Origin: Streptomyces sp. NBC_00250
GTDB lineage: Bacteria > Actinomycetota > Actinomycetes > Streptomycetales > Streptomycetaceae
DNA: 64,000 nucleotides
NCBI RefSeq assembly: GCF_036192275.1
Contig: NZ_CP108088.1
Location: 5,333,501 to 5,397,500, forward strand
Direction of reading: 5' to 3'
Position 1 is the stretch's first letter. Each line of letters starts with the position of its first letter. The position numbers were made by a program, and so were the translations under genes. Positions 27,002 through 37,401 of the stretch are shown here, one piece after another. The notes beneath the pieces were generated by a model. It worked only from the letters and a program-made list of their open reading frames with translations, was not told the origin of the DNA and ran no database searches.

Positions 27002-28027
27002 ATGGCAACCCGTGCCGTCGCCCGTCGTCAGACCTCCGCCAAGAGCGGGGCCGCACGGGCAAGCAGCGTTCGCGCCGTGGGCGGGGAGATCGCCGACCGC
27101 GACCTGGTCGGCATGTACCTCGACGAGATCGCGCGCACGCCCCTGCTCGACGCCGCCAAGGAGGTCGAGCTCTCCCAGACGATCGAGGCCGGGGTGTACG
27201 CCCGGCAGATACTCGACGGAGCTGTGACATCAGCCGCTGCCGCGGCGGGGTCGACCGAGGCCGGCGGCGCGTCCCGCGAGGAGCTCGAAGCCCTCTACGA
27301 GGCGGGCGAGCGTGCCAAGGACCTCTTCATCAAGTCCAACCTGCGGCTCGTGGTGGCCGTCGCCCGGCGCTACCCGCGCAGCGGGCTGCCGCTGCTCGAC
27401 CTGATCCAGGAAGGGAACGCGGGCCTGGTGCGCGCGGTCGAGAAGTTCGACTACGCGAAGGGCTTCAAGTTCTCCACGTACGCCACGTGGTGGATCCGCC
27501 AGGCCATCACCCGGTCGATCGCCGACCAGTCCCGCACGATCCGGCTCCCCGTCCACCTGGTGGAGGAGCTCGGCCGGATCCGCCGGGTGCAGCGCGAGTT
27601 CAACCGGGAGCACGGCCGCGAGCCGGAGCCGGCGGAGATCGCCGCCGAGCTGGACACGAAGCCCGAGCGCGTCGTCGACGTCCTCGACTGGGCGCGTGAC
27701 CCGGTCTCGCTGAACATGTCGGTGGACGACGAGGGCGAGACGCAGTTCGGCGACCTCCTGGAGGACACGTCGGCGATCTCGCCGGAGCAGTCGGTCCTCA
27801 CGCTGCTGCGCAGCGAGGAGCTCGACGACCTCATCGACAAGCTCGACCACCGGACGGCGTCGATCATCCGCATGCGGTACGGCATCGAGGACGGGCGCGA
27901 GCGGACGCTGACGGAGGTCGGCAAGCAGCACGGCCTCACGCGCGAGCGGATCCGCCAGATCGAGAAGCACGCGCTCGTGGAACTGAAGAAGATGGCCCAC
28001 GACACGGGCTTCGACGCGGTGGCCTAG
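27002..28027 (+). CDS. hrdD: Group 2 sigma-70 factor HrdD
   Basis: A 341-residue sigma factor. Region 1.2 reads DLVGMYLDEIARTPLL. Region 2 has FIKSNLRLVVAVARRY, then GFKFSTYATWWIRQAITR with the -10 reading residues. Region 3 follows (PVHLVEELGRIRRVQREF). Region 4.2 reads TLTEVGKQHGLTRERIRQIE, which reads the -35 box. It lacks the long N-terminal extension of the principal factor HrdB. The start MATRAVARRQ and the overall length match Streptomyces HrdD, which is non-essential. An AAGGGAG site precedes the ATG. A SigR consensus promoter lies 62 bp upstream of the start, and a GC-rich stem-loop follows the stop. Confidence 0.88.
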   Translation: MATRAVARRQTSAKSGAARASSVRAVGGEIADRDLVGMYLDEIARTPLLDAAKEVELSQTIEAGVYARQILDGAVTSAAAAAGSTEAGGASREELEALYEAGERAKDLFIKSNLRLVVAVARRYPRSGLPLLDLIQEGNAGLVRAVEKFDYAKGFKFSTYATWWIRQAITRSIADQSRTIRLPVHLVEELGRIRRVQREFNREHGREPEPAEIAAELDTKPERVVDVLDWARDPVSLNMSVDDEGETQFGDLLEDTSAISPEQSVLTLLRSEELDDLIDKLDHRTASIIRMRYGIEDGRERTLTEVGKQHGLTRERIRQIEKHALVELKKMAHDTGFDAVA

Positions 28028-28045
28028 AGCGGCCGGCCGAGGCGC

Positions 28046-28076
28046 GCGGGTACCGGGGCAAGCCCCCGGTACCCGC
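28046..28076. terminator. Stem-loop after hrdD
   Basis: A nearly perfect inverted repeat (gcgggtaccgggg against ccccggtacccgc, one bulged base) 18 nt past the hrdD stop and before the convergent WYL gene. No T run. Confidence 0.7.
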
Positions 28077-28101
28077 TCCCCCTCGCCGTGCGGCTGCGCC
28101 C

Positions 28102-29061
28102 TCAGCCGTGTGTCGCCGCCGCCAGCCTCGTCGCCAGGTCCTCCACGTACGTGAGCAGCGGCGCCGGGCTCCGGATCGTGAAGGGGGCGTCCACCAGGGC
28201 GAGCCGGATGGCCAGCCATTCGACGGAGTCCGTCGAGCGGGTCCGCAGGCGGCAGCTCTTCGGTCCCGTCGCGGTCGGGACCAGGTGCGACGGCAGCCGC
28301 GCCGTGACGAAGTCGGCGGGCGCCTCGAAGGACACGTCCAGGTCGACTTCCGGCTGCGCCCGCGACATGGAGCGGACCAGGAGCTGCGCCGCGTCGCCCG
28401 CCGGCAGCTCGCGGGGCGTGAAGCGGGCCCCCGTGGCGAGCGGATCGCTCACCCGGTCCACCCGGAAGGTGCGCCAGTCCTCACGCCCCAGGTCGTACGC
28501 CACGAGGTACCACCGGCGCCCGGTGGAGACGAGCCGGTAGGGCTCGACCAGGCGCTTCGACTCGGCCCCGTCGCCCGCCCGGTAGCCGAAGCGGAGCTTC
28601 TCCCGGCCGGTCACCGCGCCCGCCAGGGCGGTCAGGGTCGCCGGGGTGACCGTCGCGCCGTCGCCCCGGGTCAGCGGGATCGTCGCGTTCTGGAGGGTGG
28701 AGACCCGGTGGCGCAGCCGCGCCGGGAGGACCTGCTCCAGCTTCGCCAGGGCCCGTACGGACGCCTCCTCCACCCCCTCGATCGCGTGCCCCGCCCCCGC
28801 CCGCAGGCCGACCGCGATGGCGACGGCCTCCTCGTCGTCGAGGAGGAGCGGTGGCATGGCCGTACCGGCGACGAGCCGGTACCCGCCGAACGCGCCGAGC
28901 GTCGCCTCGACGGGGTAGCCGAGGTCGCGGAGCCGGTCGATGTCCCGGCGGATGGTGCGGGGGGAGACCGAGAGCCGTTCGGCGAGCTCGCTGCCGGGCC
29001 ACTCGCGAGGGGTCTGCAGGAGCGAGAGCAGATTCAGGAGTCGTACCGGGGTGTCCGTCAT
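28102..29061 (-). CDS. WYL-domain transcriptional regulator
   Basis: A regulator of about 319 residues. The N-terminal winged helix (DeoR-like) reads ELAERLSVSPRTIRRDIDRL, then DLGYPVEA. The WYL domain is at about 140-225 and contains VEPYRLVSTGRRWYLVAYDL, the family motif, and FRVDRVSD. A C-terminal extension domain follows. WYL regulators sense ligands, often nucleotides, and control divergent genes. The start at MTDTPVRLL is preferred; an ATG seven codons upstream lies almost on the operator. The divergent MFS gene at 29124 is the obvious target, with a palindrome between them. Confidence 0.88.
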   Translation of the reverse strand: MTDTPVRLLNLLSLLQTPREWPGSELAERLSVSPRTIRRDIDRLRDLGYPVEATLGAFGGYRLVAGTAMPPLLLDDEEAVAIAVGLRAGAGHAIEGVEEASVRALAKLEQVLPARLRHRVSTLQNATIPLTRGDGATVTPATLTALAGAVTGREKLRFGYRAGDGAESKRLVEPYRLVSTGRRWYLVAYDLGREDWRTFRVDRVSDPLATGARFTPRELPAGDAAQLLVRSMSRAQPEVDLDVSFEAPADFVTARLPSHLVPTATGPKSCRLRTRSTDSVEWLAIRLALVDAPFTIRSPAPLLTYVEDLATRLAAATHG

Positions 29062-29079
29062 GCGTTCCAGGATGAGGGT

Positions 29080-29106
29080 CATCTAGGCCTTTATTTGACC
29101 TAGATG
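29080..29106. promoter_or_regulatory. Operator between WYL regulator and MFS gene
   Basis: catctagg (29080-29087) and its complement cctagatg (29099-29106) separated by 11 AT-rich bases. It lies in the 62-bp divergent gap, within 20 bp of both starts, so a bound protein would block both promoters. Confidence 0.65.
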
Positions 29107-29123
29107 GCCTCTATCTTCTTCGT

Positions 29124-30662
29124 ATGAGTGCACACGACGCCGGCGCCACCACGGACGCGGCTCCCACGGATACGAGCGACAAGCGGCGCTGGATAGCCCT
29201 GGCCATCGTCATGACGGCCGCCTTCATGGACCTGGTCGACGCCACGATCGTCAACATCGCGATCCCCAGCATCAAGCGGGACCTCGGCGCCTCCTTCGGG
29301 GCCATCCAGTGGATCACCGCCGGGTACGCGCTCGCGTTCGCCGCCGGCCTGATCACCGGTGGACGCCTCGGTGACATCTTCGGCCGCAAGCGGCTCTTCC
29401 TTCTCGGCACGGCGGGCTTCACCCTCGCCTCCGCCCTCTGCGGCTTCGCGGCCAACCAGGAGATGCTGGTCGGCTCCCGCCTCCTCCAGGGCGCGGCGGC
29501 GGCGATGATGGTGCCGCAGGTCCTGTCGATCATCCACGTCACCTTCCCGGCGCACGAGCGCGGCAAGGTCTTCGGTCTGTTCGGCGCGATCATCGGTCTG
29601 GGCGCGGTCTCCGGCCCGCTGCTCGGCGCGCTGCTCACGCAGTGGAACATCGCCGGCCTGGAGTGGCGCCCGATCTTCCTGATCAACCTGCCGGTCGGCA
29701 TCGCGGGCCTGCTTCTGGGCCGCAAGTTCATCACCGAGTCGAAGGCCCCGAAGGCGCTCCGCCTCGACATCGTGGGCGTGCTCCTGGTGACGGCCGCGCT
29801 GCTGATGCTGATCTACCCGCTGACGCGCGGGCGTGAGCTCGACTGGCCGCTGTGGGGCCACCTGATGATGGCCGGCAGCCTGGTCGTCTTCGGCGGGCTC
29901 ATCGCGTACGAGAAGTACAAGACGAAGAAGGACGGCTCGCCGCTCATCGAGCTGTCGCTGTTCAAGGTGAAGAGCTTCGCGGCGGGTATCGCGGTGCAGC
30001 TGACCTTCGGTGTCGTGATGGGCATCTTCTTCCTGGTCTGGACGATGTACATGCAGATGGGCCTCGGATGGAGCCCGCTGCGGGCGGGTGTGACCGGTGT
30101 GCCGTTCTCGATCGCGGTCTCCACGGCCGCCGGTCTCTCGGTGCAGAAGCTGGTGCCGCGCTTCGGCCGGAAGGTGCTCCAGACGGGTGCGCTGACGATG
30201 ATCGCGGGCGTGCTGCTCTACCTCTTCGAGGCGGGCCGGTACGGCACGGACATCACGTCCTGGCAGATGATTCCGCCGCTGGTGGTCATGGGTCTCGGCA
30301 TGGGCCTGATCGTGGCGCCGCTGACGGACGCGGTGCTCTCGGACGTCCCGCGCGAGCACGCCGGTTCGGCCTCGGGCCTGATCAACACGACGGGCCAGAT
30401 GGGCAACGCGCTGGGCCTCGGCCTGGTGTCGGTGGTCTTCTTCGGCGTGATCGACGGCAAGCCCGCCCCGAAGTCTCAGACGGAGGCGGGCCTGGCGTTC
30501 GCCGACGCCTTCCAGAACGCGATGGGCTGGGTGGCGGGCGTGCTCGCCGTGATCTTCCTGGTGATGTTCGCGCTTCCGGCGAAGCCGAAGCAGCACCTGG
30601 AGGGTGGCGACGACGGTGCCGACGACAGCATCGTCGGGACGGAAGCGGCGCTCGCGCACTGA
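29124..30662 (+). CDS. MFS drug:H+ antiporter, 14-TM DHA2 type
   Basis: A 512-residue exporter. TM1 carries MDLVDATIVNIAIPS, followed by WITAYALAF-like ITAGYALAFAAGLITGGRLGD with GRKR. Motif C is IIGLGAVSGPLLGALL, and 14 hydrophobic segments are seen. It belongs to the EmrB/QacA group and is related to the exporter at 22466-23995; the substrate is unknown. The ATG has no ribosome site. A TATCTT box (29112-29117) ends 6 nt before it, so transcription may start at the A of the ATG, giving a leaderless message. The divergent WYL regulator and the intervening palindrome probably control it. Confidence 0.88.
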   Translation: MSAHDAGATTDAAPTDTSDKRRWIALAIVMTAAFMDLVDATIVNIAIPSIKRDLGASFGAIQWITAGYALAFAAGLITGGRLGDIFGRKRLFLLGTAGFTLASALCGFAANQEMLVGSRLLQGAAAAMMVPQVLSIIHVTFPAHERGKVFGLFGAIIGLGAVSGPLLGALLTQWNIAGLEWRPIFLINLPVGIAGLLLGRKFITESKAPKALRLDIVGVLLVTAALLMLIYPLTRGRELDWPLWGHLMMAGSLVVFGGLIAYEKYKTKKDGSPLIELSLFKVKSFAAGIAVQLTFGVVMGIFFLVWTMYMQMGLGWSPLRAGVTGVPFSIAVSTAAGLSVQKLVPRFGRKVLQTGALTMIAGVLLYLFEAGRYGTDITSWQMIPPLVVMGLGMGLIVAPLTDAVLSDVPREHAGSASGLINTTGQMGNALGLGLVSVVFFGVIDGKPAPKSQTEAGLAFADAFQNAMGWVAGVLAVIFLVMFALPAKPKQHLEGGDDGADDSIVGTEAALAH

Positions 30663-31054
30663 GCACGGCTTCGGCGCTCACGCACGGAGTACGTCTTCGA
30701 CGCTCACGCACGGAGTACGGCTGCGGCAGGGCCCTGGTCCCGGGATTCGTCCCGGGGGCGGGGCCCTTCGGCGTAGCCGGGCAGGGGCGGACGACGTGCC
30801 GGGCAGGGGCGGACGACGCCGGCTTGTCACCCGCGCGCATGGCGCCGAGGCCACCGGATCGCACTCGACACCTCCGGCCCGTCGCTCGGCCTCCGCAAGC
30901 CGGCCCCGGAGGCGGCGCCGGACAGCGAACAGACCCCGTCCGGGACCGGGGTGGCCGTGGTGGCCTGACCCGGTCCCGGCGCGGGGCCGGTCGCGAGGGG
31001 CGGTGCGGCATCGGTGGACGCACCACCCCTCGGTTCTTCACCGATCCGTCAGGG
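30663..31054. other. Gene-free region with two direct-repeat pairs and stem-loops
   Basis: Two 26-bp repeats are adjacent at 30666-30691 and 30692-30717 (shared core gctcacgcacggagta). A second pair of 22-bp repeats is at 30776-30797 and 30798-30819. Between them a large GC stem-loop (30728-30767) probably terminates the MFS transcript. A smaller one (accccg/cggggt, 30933-30952) may serve the convergent collagen-like gene. No coding frame is convincing. Confidence 0.65.
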
Positions 31055-32593
<1,539 letters not shown>

Positions 32594-33685
32594 GTGAAGC
32601 CGTCCATCTGCCTGTGCATGATCGTCAAGAACGAGGCCGCAGTCATCGAGCGCTGCCTCGCCTCCGTCCGCGGCCTCGTGGACACCTGGGTCATCTCTGA
32701 CACGGGGTCCACCGACGGGACCCAGGAGCTGATCCGGACCGCCCTCGCCGGCATCCCCGGCGAGCTGCGCGAGGAGCCGTGGGTGAACTTCGGCCACAAC
32801 CGCAGCCTGAACATCGCGCACGCACGTGGCCGCGCCGACTATCTCCTGCTCCTCGACGCCGACCATGTCCTGCGCCAGGAGGGACCGCTGTCCGCGCTCA
32901 CCGCCGACGGTTACATGATCCGCCACGAGGGGGCCCTGGAGTACCGCATCAAACGCCTGGTCAGGGGCGATCTGCCGTGGCGCTACGAGGGCGTCACGCA
33001 CGAGTACCTGACGGCCGAGGGGGACCTCGTCCAGGAGCACCTCGACGCCCTGGTCATCGAGGACTACGCCGACGGAGGCTCACGCCACGACAAGTTCGAG
33101 CGTGACGCCCGGCTCCTGGGCGCCGAGCTGGAGCGGGACCCGTCGAATCCGCGCACCGTCTTCTATCTGGCGCAGACGATGCGCGACCTCGGCCGCACCG
33201 AGGAGGCGGCCGACCTCTACGAGCGGCGAGCGGCCATGGGCGGCTGGGGCGAGGAGGTCTACTACTCCCTGCTCCAGTCAGGTGTCCTCCGTGCCGATTC
33301 CGGCGACTGGCCGGCCGGGATGGACGCGCTGTCGCGGGCCTGGGAGTCACGGCCGGAGCGGCTGGAGGCCTGTTACGAGCTGTCGGGCCGGCTGCGGAAG
33401 CTGGGCCGCTACCGGACCGCCCATGCCGTGGTCTCCACCGTCCAGGACCGGGAGCAGCCCGGTGACCTGCTGTTCATGCATCCCTGGGTGTACCGGTGGG
33501 GGCTGCTCTTCGAGTACTCGATCACCGCGTACTGGGTCGGTGACCACGCCGCCTCGCTCGCCGCCTGCGACCGGCTGCTCGCGCTGCCGGACCTGCCGGA
33601 GACGTACCGCGAACAGACCCGCGCCAACCGGGCGTTCGCCATCGCCCGGCTGGCCGAGGCCGCCGCCGTCCCCGCGCTGGTCTGA
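32594..33685 (+). CDS. GT2-type glycosyltransferase with C-terminal TPR-like helices
   Basis: A 363-residue cytoplasmic protein. The first 200 residues show the GT-A fold of family 2: ICLCMIVKNEAAVIERCL, DTGSTDGTQELI (nucleotide-sugar loop), and LLLLDADHVL, with the D-A-D playing the DxD metal role. From about 190 the protein is helical with TPR-like repeats (PRTVFYLAQTMRDLGRTEEAADLYERRA). Donor sugar and acceptor are unknown. The GTG at KPSICLC is chosen for GGAGG 10 nt upstream. It is divergent from the collagen-like gene, which invites the idea that it glycosylates that protein's many Thr residues; this is speculation. Confidence 0.85.
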   Translation: MKPSICLCMIVKNEAAVIERCLASVRGLVDTWVISDTGSTDGTQELIRTALAGIPGELREEPWVNFGHNRSLNIAHARGRADYLLLLDADHVLRQEGPLSALTADGYMIRHEGALEYRIKRLVRGDLPWRYEGVTHEYLTAEGDLVQEHLDALVIEDYADGGSRHDKFERDARLLGAELERDPSNPRTVFYLAQTMRDLGRTEEAADLYERRAAMGGWGEEVYYSLLQSGVLRADSGDWPAGMDALSRAWESRPERLEACYELSGRLRKLGRYRTAHAVVSTVQDREQPGDLLFMHPWVYRWGLLFEYSITAYWVGDHAASLAACDRLLALPDLPETYREQTRANRAFAIARLAEAAAVPALV

Positions 33686-33705
33686 GCACCGCCCCGGAGC
33701 GGTGC
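33686..33705. terminator. Stem-loop between glycosyltransferase and DUF6227 genes
   Basis: gcaccgc/gcggtgc with a 6-nt loop starts directly after the glycosyltransferase stop. The two genes converge here. Confidence 0.65.
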
Positions 33706-33730
33706 CGACGGGCGCGGGGGGCGACGGGCG

Positions 33731-34582
33731 TCAGCGGACCCGGGAGCGGGACTCCATCGCCCCGCGGGCCGCGCGCTCGTCCTCGTACACCTCGCACATG
33801 TGGCGTCCGTCCGGTGTCGCCGTGTGCTCGACCTCCCAGAGGCTCACCTCGCTGCCGTCGAGCAGCAGGAACTGGTGCTCGTAGAGGGTGAAGCCGGCGT
33901 CCCGGCCTCCGTCCACCGGGCAGTGGCGGCCGAAGGCCTGGGTGATGTGGTGGGCGAAGGCCAGCCGGAGCCGGCGGGCCGTCCGTTCGCCGGGCCGGTC
34001 CGCGTTCTCCGCGCGCCGCAGGACGCGCCGCGCGTGGTCGGCGGAGTTGTCCGGCACGTACATCCGGGGCTGGGCGGGTATCGGGCGGGCCAGCAGGGCG
34101 CTCAGCAGCGCCATGTCGTCGTCGTCATCGTCCTCGTCGAGGGCGCGGCCGTCGGAGCGCTCGACGGTCCAGCCCGGCAGCGGTCCGCTGGGGAGGCGGG
34201 AGGCGGCGAGCCTGGCCTCCGACTCCTCGGCGTAGAGCTCGTGCTGCTCGGCGCCGTCCCGGCCGGCGTTGTGCGTGAGCTCCCAGAGGCTGAGCGCGGA
34301 GCCGTCGCTCAGCAGATACGTGTGGCGGTAGGTGGTGCGGTGCAGCGACGCGCTGTGGTGCGAGGAGTGCAGCGCGCTGGAGTGCGCGAGCGCCGTGCCG
34401 AGGCGCTCGACGGTCGAGTCGGGCAGGTCGAAGGAGTTGAGCGCCCGGCCGAGGAGCCGCTCAACGTGCGTCTCGGTCGTCTCGTAGGGATCGTGAGGAT
34501 CCTGCGGATCGTTCAAGAGGGTCTCCAGGCCGTCGCCGCATGTCACTTGGTGCTTGCTTAACGTAGTCCCTGGGTCTGACAT
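33731..34582 (-). CDS. DUF6227-like protein
   Basis: A roughly 283-residue cytoplasmic protein that looks like a duplicated domain. The pattern Y-x-H-x-[FY]-L-L-x-D-G-S-x-[VL]-S-L-W-E-[VL]-x-H occurs twice, once near residue 95 (YRHTYLLSDGSALSLWELTH) and once near 250 (YEHQFLLLDGSEVSLWEVEH). Each is followed by an acidic segment (LYAEESEAR, VYEDERAAR). This resembles a conserved Streptomyces family that I place as DUF6227; function unknown. A run of Asp (DEDDDDDDM) lies between the halves. The ATG at MSDPGTT has only a weak ribosome site, so the exact start is uncertain. Confidence 0.65.
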   Translation of the reverse strand: MSDPGTTLSKHQVTCGDGLETLLNDPQDPHDPYETTETHVERLLGRALNSFDLPDSTVERLGTALAHSSALHSSHHSASLHRTTYRHTYLLSDGSALSLWELTHNAGRDGAEQHELYAEESEARLAASRLPSGPLPGWTVERSDGRALDEDDDDDDMALLSALLARPIPAQPRMYVPDNSADHARRVLRRAENADRPGERTARRLRLAFAHHITQAFGRHCPVDGGRDAGFTLYEHQFLLLDGSEVSLWEVEHTATPDGRHMCEVYEDERAARGAMESRSRVR

Positions 34583-34665
34583 CGTGTCCGGGGTTCCGGA
34601 AAACGAAGGGCGCCCGGGGGAAGTTCCCGCCCTGTCGGAGCCCCGTTCGCCCAACTCCCTTGAGC

Positions 34666-35754
34666 TTACCGGGAGTACGGCTCCGAACGCGTTCCGTAGA
34701 GCTCACTGTACGAGGGGAAGTCCCCGCCCGGACCGCGCAGGCCGCCCGGGGCCGCGAGCACCGCCCGGACGATGGCCCGGGTCACCAGGTCCGCGCCCGC
34801 CGCCAGGATCTCGTTCAGGGCGAGCGGGCCGGGCCGCTCCGGCAGTTCGCGTGCCCCGGTGGCCAGCGCGAAGACGGTGTCGCCGTCGTTCATCAGGTGC
34901 ACCGGACGCAAGGCGCGCGCGATGCCGTCGTGCGCCGTGCCCGCGACCTTCTGCGCCTGTGCGCGGGTCAGCGCGGCGTCGGTCGCGACGACGGCGAGCG
35001 TGGTGTTCAGCGGGGGAGGGGCGGCCGCCGCCCGCGCCTCGGCGAGACGCAGCACCGCCGCCTCGTGCACCGCCGCGTCGGGGAAGGCGGGCCGCCCGCC
35101 GTCGTAGAGACTCCCGTACAGCGCACCCGTCGCGGGGTCGACGGCGGAGCCGACCGCGTTCACCACGACCAGGGCGCCGACCGTGATCCCCGACTCCAGA
35201 ACGGCGCTCGCCGTGCCCACCCCGCCCCGGAGGCCGCCGACCACGGCGCCCGTGCCCGCGCCGACCGCGCCCGTCTCCACGCGCGCGTGGTCCCCGCTCG
35301 CGTCGGCAGCCTCCACCGCGGCCCGTCCCGTCGCCGGGCCCGGCCGGGCCGTGAAGTCACCGCCCCTGCCCAGGTCGAAGACGCAGGCGGCGGGCACCAC
35401 GGGCACCACGTGGGAAGGATCGGGACCCACGCGCACGCCCCGGTGCCGCTCCTCCAGCCAGGCCATCACCCCGGCGGCGGACTCCAGGCCGTACGCGCTG
35501 CCGCCGGTCAGGACGACCGCGTCGATCCGCTGGACGACGTTGCGCGGGTCGAGCGCGTCGGTCTCCCGCGTACCCGGTCCGCCGCCCCGTACGTCCACGG
35601 CGGCGACGACCCCGCCGGCCGGAGCGAGCACCACGGTGGTCCCGCTCAGCGCCCCGTCCCCGTCCACGCGCGCGTGACCTACGCGCAGACCCCTCACATC
35701 GGTGATTCCGTCGCGGTCGCGGTCGCGGTCGCGCGTCTGCTCGGCCTGTGTCAT
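34666..35754 (-). CDS. P1-family (DmpA/S58) peptidase
   Basis: A 362-residue Ntn-type peptidase. Conserved parts: DVRGLRVGHA at the start, VLTGGSAYGLESAAGVMAWLEE, and PPPLNTTLAVVATDAALT, where autocleavage before Thr251 (N-T-T) would free the nucleophile, as Ser does in DmpA. GAGTGAVVGGLRGGVGTAS forms part of the active site. Family members are beta-aminopeptidases or D-aminopeptidases; specificity here is unknown. No signal peptide is seen. The N-terminus has four Arg-Asp pairs encoded by a 6-bp repeat (cggtcg, 35708-35732). It lies between the DUF6227 and LtrA genes, all on the minus strand, with no clear operon. Confidence 0.88.
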   Translation of the reverse strand: MTQAEQTRDRDRDRDGITDVRGLRVGHARVDGDGALSGTTVVLAPAGGVVAAVDVRGGGPGTRETDALDPRNVVQRIDAVVLTGGSAYGLESAAGVMAWLEERHRGVRVGPDPSHVVPVVPAACVFDLGRGGDFTARPGPATGRAAVEAADASGDHARVETGAVGAGTGAVVGGLRGGVGTASAVLESGITVGALVVVNAVGSAVDPATGALYGSLYDGGRPAFPDAAVHEAAVLRLAEARAAAAPPPLNTTLAVVATDAALTRAQAQKVAGTAHDGIARALRPVHLMNDGDTVFALATGARELPERPGPLALNEILAAGADLVTRAIVRAVLAAPGGLRGPGGDFPSYSELYGTRSEPYSR

Positions 35755-35842
35755 GTTCCCTGCCTACCACGCTGCTTGGCTCAGCGCTTCGGGCCGAGGA
35801 CGCGGAAGAGCACGGCCGGATTCTCGCGCACGGCACGGCGGT

Positions 35843-37042
35843 TCAGCCGGTCGCGGTACCCGGACCCGTGCCCGGACCCGGCCGCGTCGCCGGGTTCCGC
35901 GCCGTCAGGGTCACACCGACGGCGACCGTGGCCGCCGCGACGAGGCCGGCGGCCAGGACCGCCCAGCGGCCCGCGAAGGAGCACAGCAGGATCGCGAGCG
36001 ACGAGACGGGCAGGACGAGTTGCTGTGCGATGCCGACCTTGAAGTAGCGGGCGTGGAGGAGCCACACGGACAGCAGGAAGACGGCCGACGGGATCGTCAC
36101 CGCCCCCGAGGCGGCGAGGGTGGAGATGTGGGCCTTGCCCACGGCCTGTTCCACGGCGATCTCCAGGCCGGCGCCGACGGCCGCCGCCGCCGCGAAGATC
36201 ACGTAGTGGCCGTAGCCCCACCGGAAGGCCTCGCGGCTGGAGGTCAGCCGGTCGTGGGCGGGGACGACGAAGTAGATCCACCAGGCGGCGAAGACGAGCA
36301 GCAGACCGCCGGCGGCGATCGGCAGCACCTCGCCGAGGGCGTCGTTCTCCGCGATGCCGGTCTTCACGGCCACGGTCGCGGCGGCGACGGTCTCACCGAG
36401 CACGATGATGGTGAACAGGCCGTACCGCTCGGCGATGTGGTGCGGGTGCCAGGTGCTGGGCGCGTTCCTCTCCGCGAACAGCGGTACGGCCATCTCGGCC
36501 AGCGCCATGACGAGGAAGACCCACGGGCGGGCCGACTCCGGCACGAGGAGCAGCGCGAGCCAGCCGATCTGCACGGCGACGACCCCGCCCGCGTACCGCC
36601 GGCACATGGTCCGCTCGGCCGGGTCGGTGGCGTGGTGCGCGGCCCGCAGCCACTGGGAGGCGAGCGCGAGCCGCATGACGACGTAGCCGATGTAGACGAC
36701 GAGGAAGTCGTGGTCCTCGAAGGCCCGGGTGACCCCGGCCGCGAGGATGAGGACGCCCGCGATCTGGACGAGGGTGACGACGCGGTACGGGACGTCGTCG
36801 TTGTCGTAGGCCGAGGCGAACCAGGTGAAGTTCATCCACGCCCACCAGATCGCGAAGAAGATCATCGCGTAGTTGATGATCCCCTCGCCCGGGTGGCCCT
36901 CGGCGACCGCGTGCACCAGCTCCGCGCCCGCCTGGGCGACGGCGACGACGAAGCACAGGTCGAAGAAGAGCTCCAGGGGCGTGGCCGCCCGGTGCGACTC
37001 GTCGCGGGAGCGTGCGGTGAGGGGGAGGAACGGTTGTGTCAT
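35843..37042 (-). CDS. ltrA: Low temperature requirement protein A (LtrA) family
   Basis: A 399-residue membrane protein with about 12 hydrophobic segments. The family hallmarks are ATPLELFFDLCFVVAVAQ at residue 20, then IWWAWMNFTWFASAYDNDD, and HHIAERYGLFTIIVLGE near 215. LtrA was named from Listeria growth at low temperature; its transport or enzymatic activity is still unknown. The ATG at MTQPFLPL is chosen because the upstream extension is low-complexity and lies in the divergent promoter region. The C-terminal tail is a Pro-Gly-Thr stretch. The narK gene diverges from it 359 bp away. Confidence 0.88.
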   Translation of the reverse strand: MTQPFLPLTARSRDESHRAATPLELFFDLCFVVAVAQAGAELVHAVAEGHPGEGIINYAMIFFAIWWAWMNFTWFASAYDNDDVPYRVVTLVQIAGVLILAAGVTRAFEDHDFLVVYIGYVVMRLALASQWLRAAHHATDPAERTMCRRYAGGVVAVQIGWLALLLVPESARPWVFLVMALAEMAVPLFAERNAPSTWHPHHIAERYGLFTIIVLGETVAAATVAVKTGIAENDALGEVLPIAAGGLLLVFAAWWIYFVVPAHDRLTSSREAFRWGYGHYVIFAAAAAVGAGLEIAVEQAVGKAHISTLAASGAVTIPSAVFLLSVWLLHARYFKVGIAQQLVLPVSSLAILLCSFAGRWAVLAAGLVAAATVAVGVTLTARNPATRPGPGTGPGTATG

Positions 37043-37401
37043 GGCCCCAGCACAGCAGAGCGGGCGGTGCTCCCGCTCGCATGCCACGCGGAGGCCGGTA
37101 CCGCCGGGGACGGGGCCGGGGCCGATGCCGGTGCCGGGGACGTCAGGCGGCCCGTGCCCCCTTCGATGCCGGCGGACCGGCGCCTGCCTCGACGACCCCG
37201 CGGTGACCCTTCCGGTCCTGCCGGTGCCTACGACCCGTCCCTGAGGGGACCTAGGCCCGCCCGACGGCCCGACCTGGGCCCGCACACCCGACGACCATCG
37301 GCACTCACGTCCCCTCTGCCCCGCGGCGCAGCCTGGAAGAGCAAGGAAGTCCTCGAAGGACAGCCCGAGGTCAGCCCGAACAGGGAAGTCAGGGAAGCGC
37401 C
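37043..37401. promoter_or_regulatory. Divergent ltrA/narK promoter region with GGGAC palindromes
   Basis: A 359-bp gene-free stretch. GGGAC-CTA-GGCCC (37246-37258) and GGCCC-GACCT-GGGCC (37266-37280) stand together 120-155 bp before narK. The first shares GGGACCTA with a site before the pyruvate formate-lyase gene (38875). They resemble DevR/DosR-type hypoxia boxes loosely; that link is inference. Confidence 0.4.

Noticed and set aside
16404..30662. A secondary-metabolite gene cluster
   Set aside because: There are several exporters and regulators, one AMP-ligase and two possible aromatic-ring enzymes, but no synthase, carrier protein or tailoring set; the genes form separate small units.
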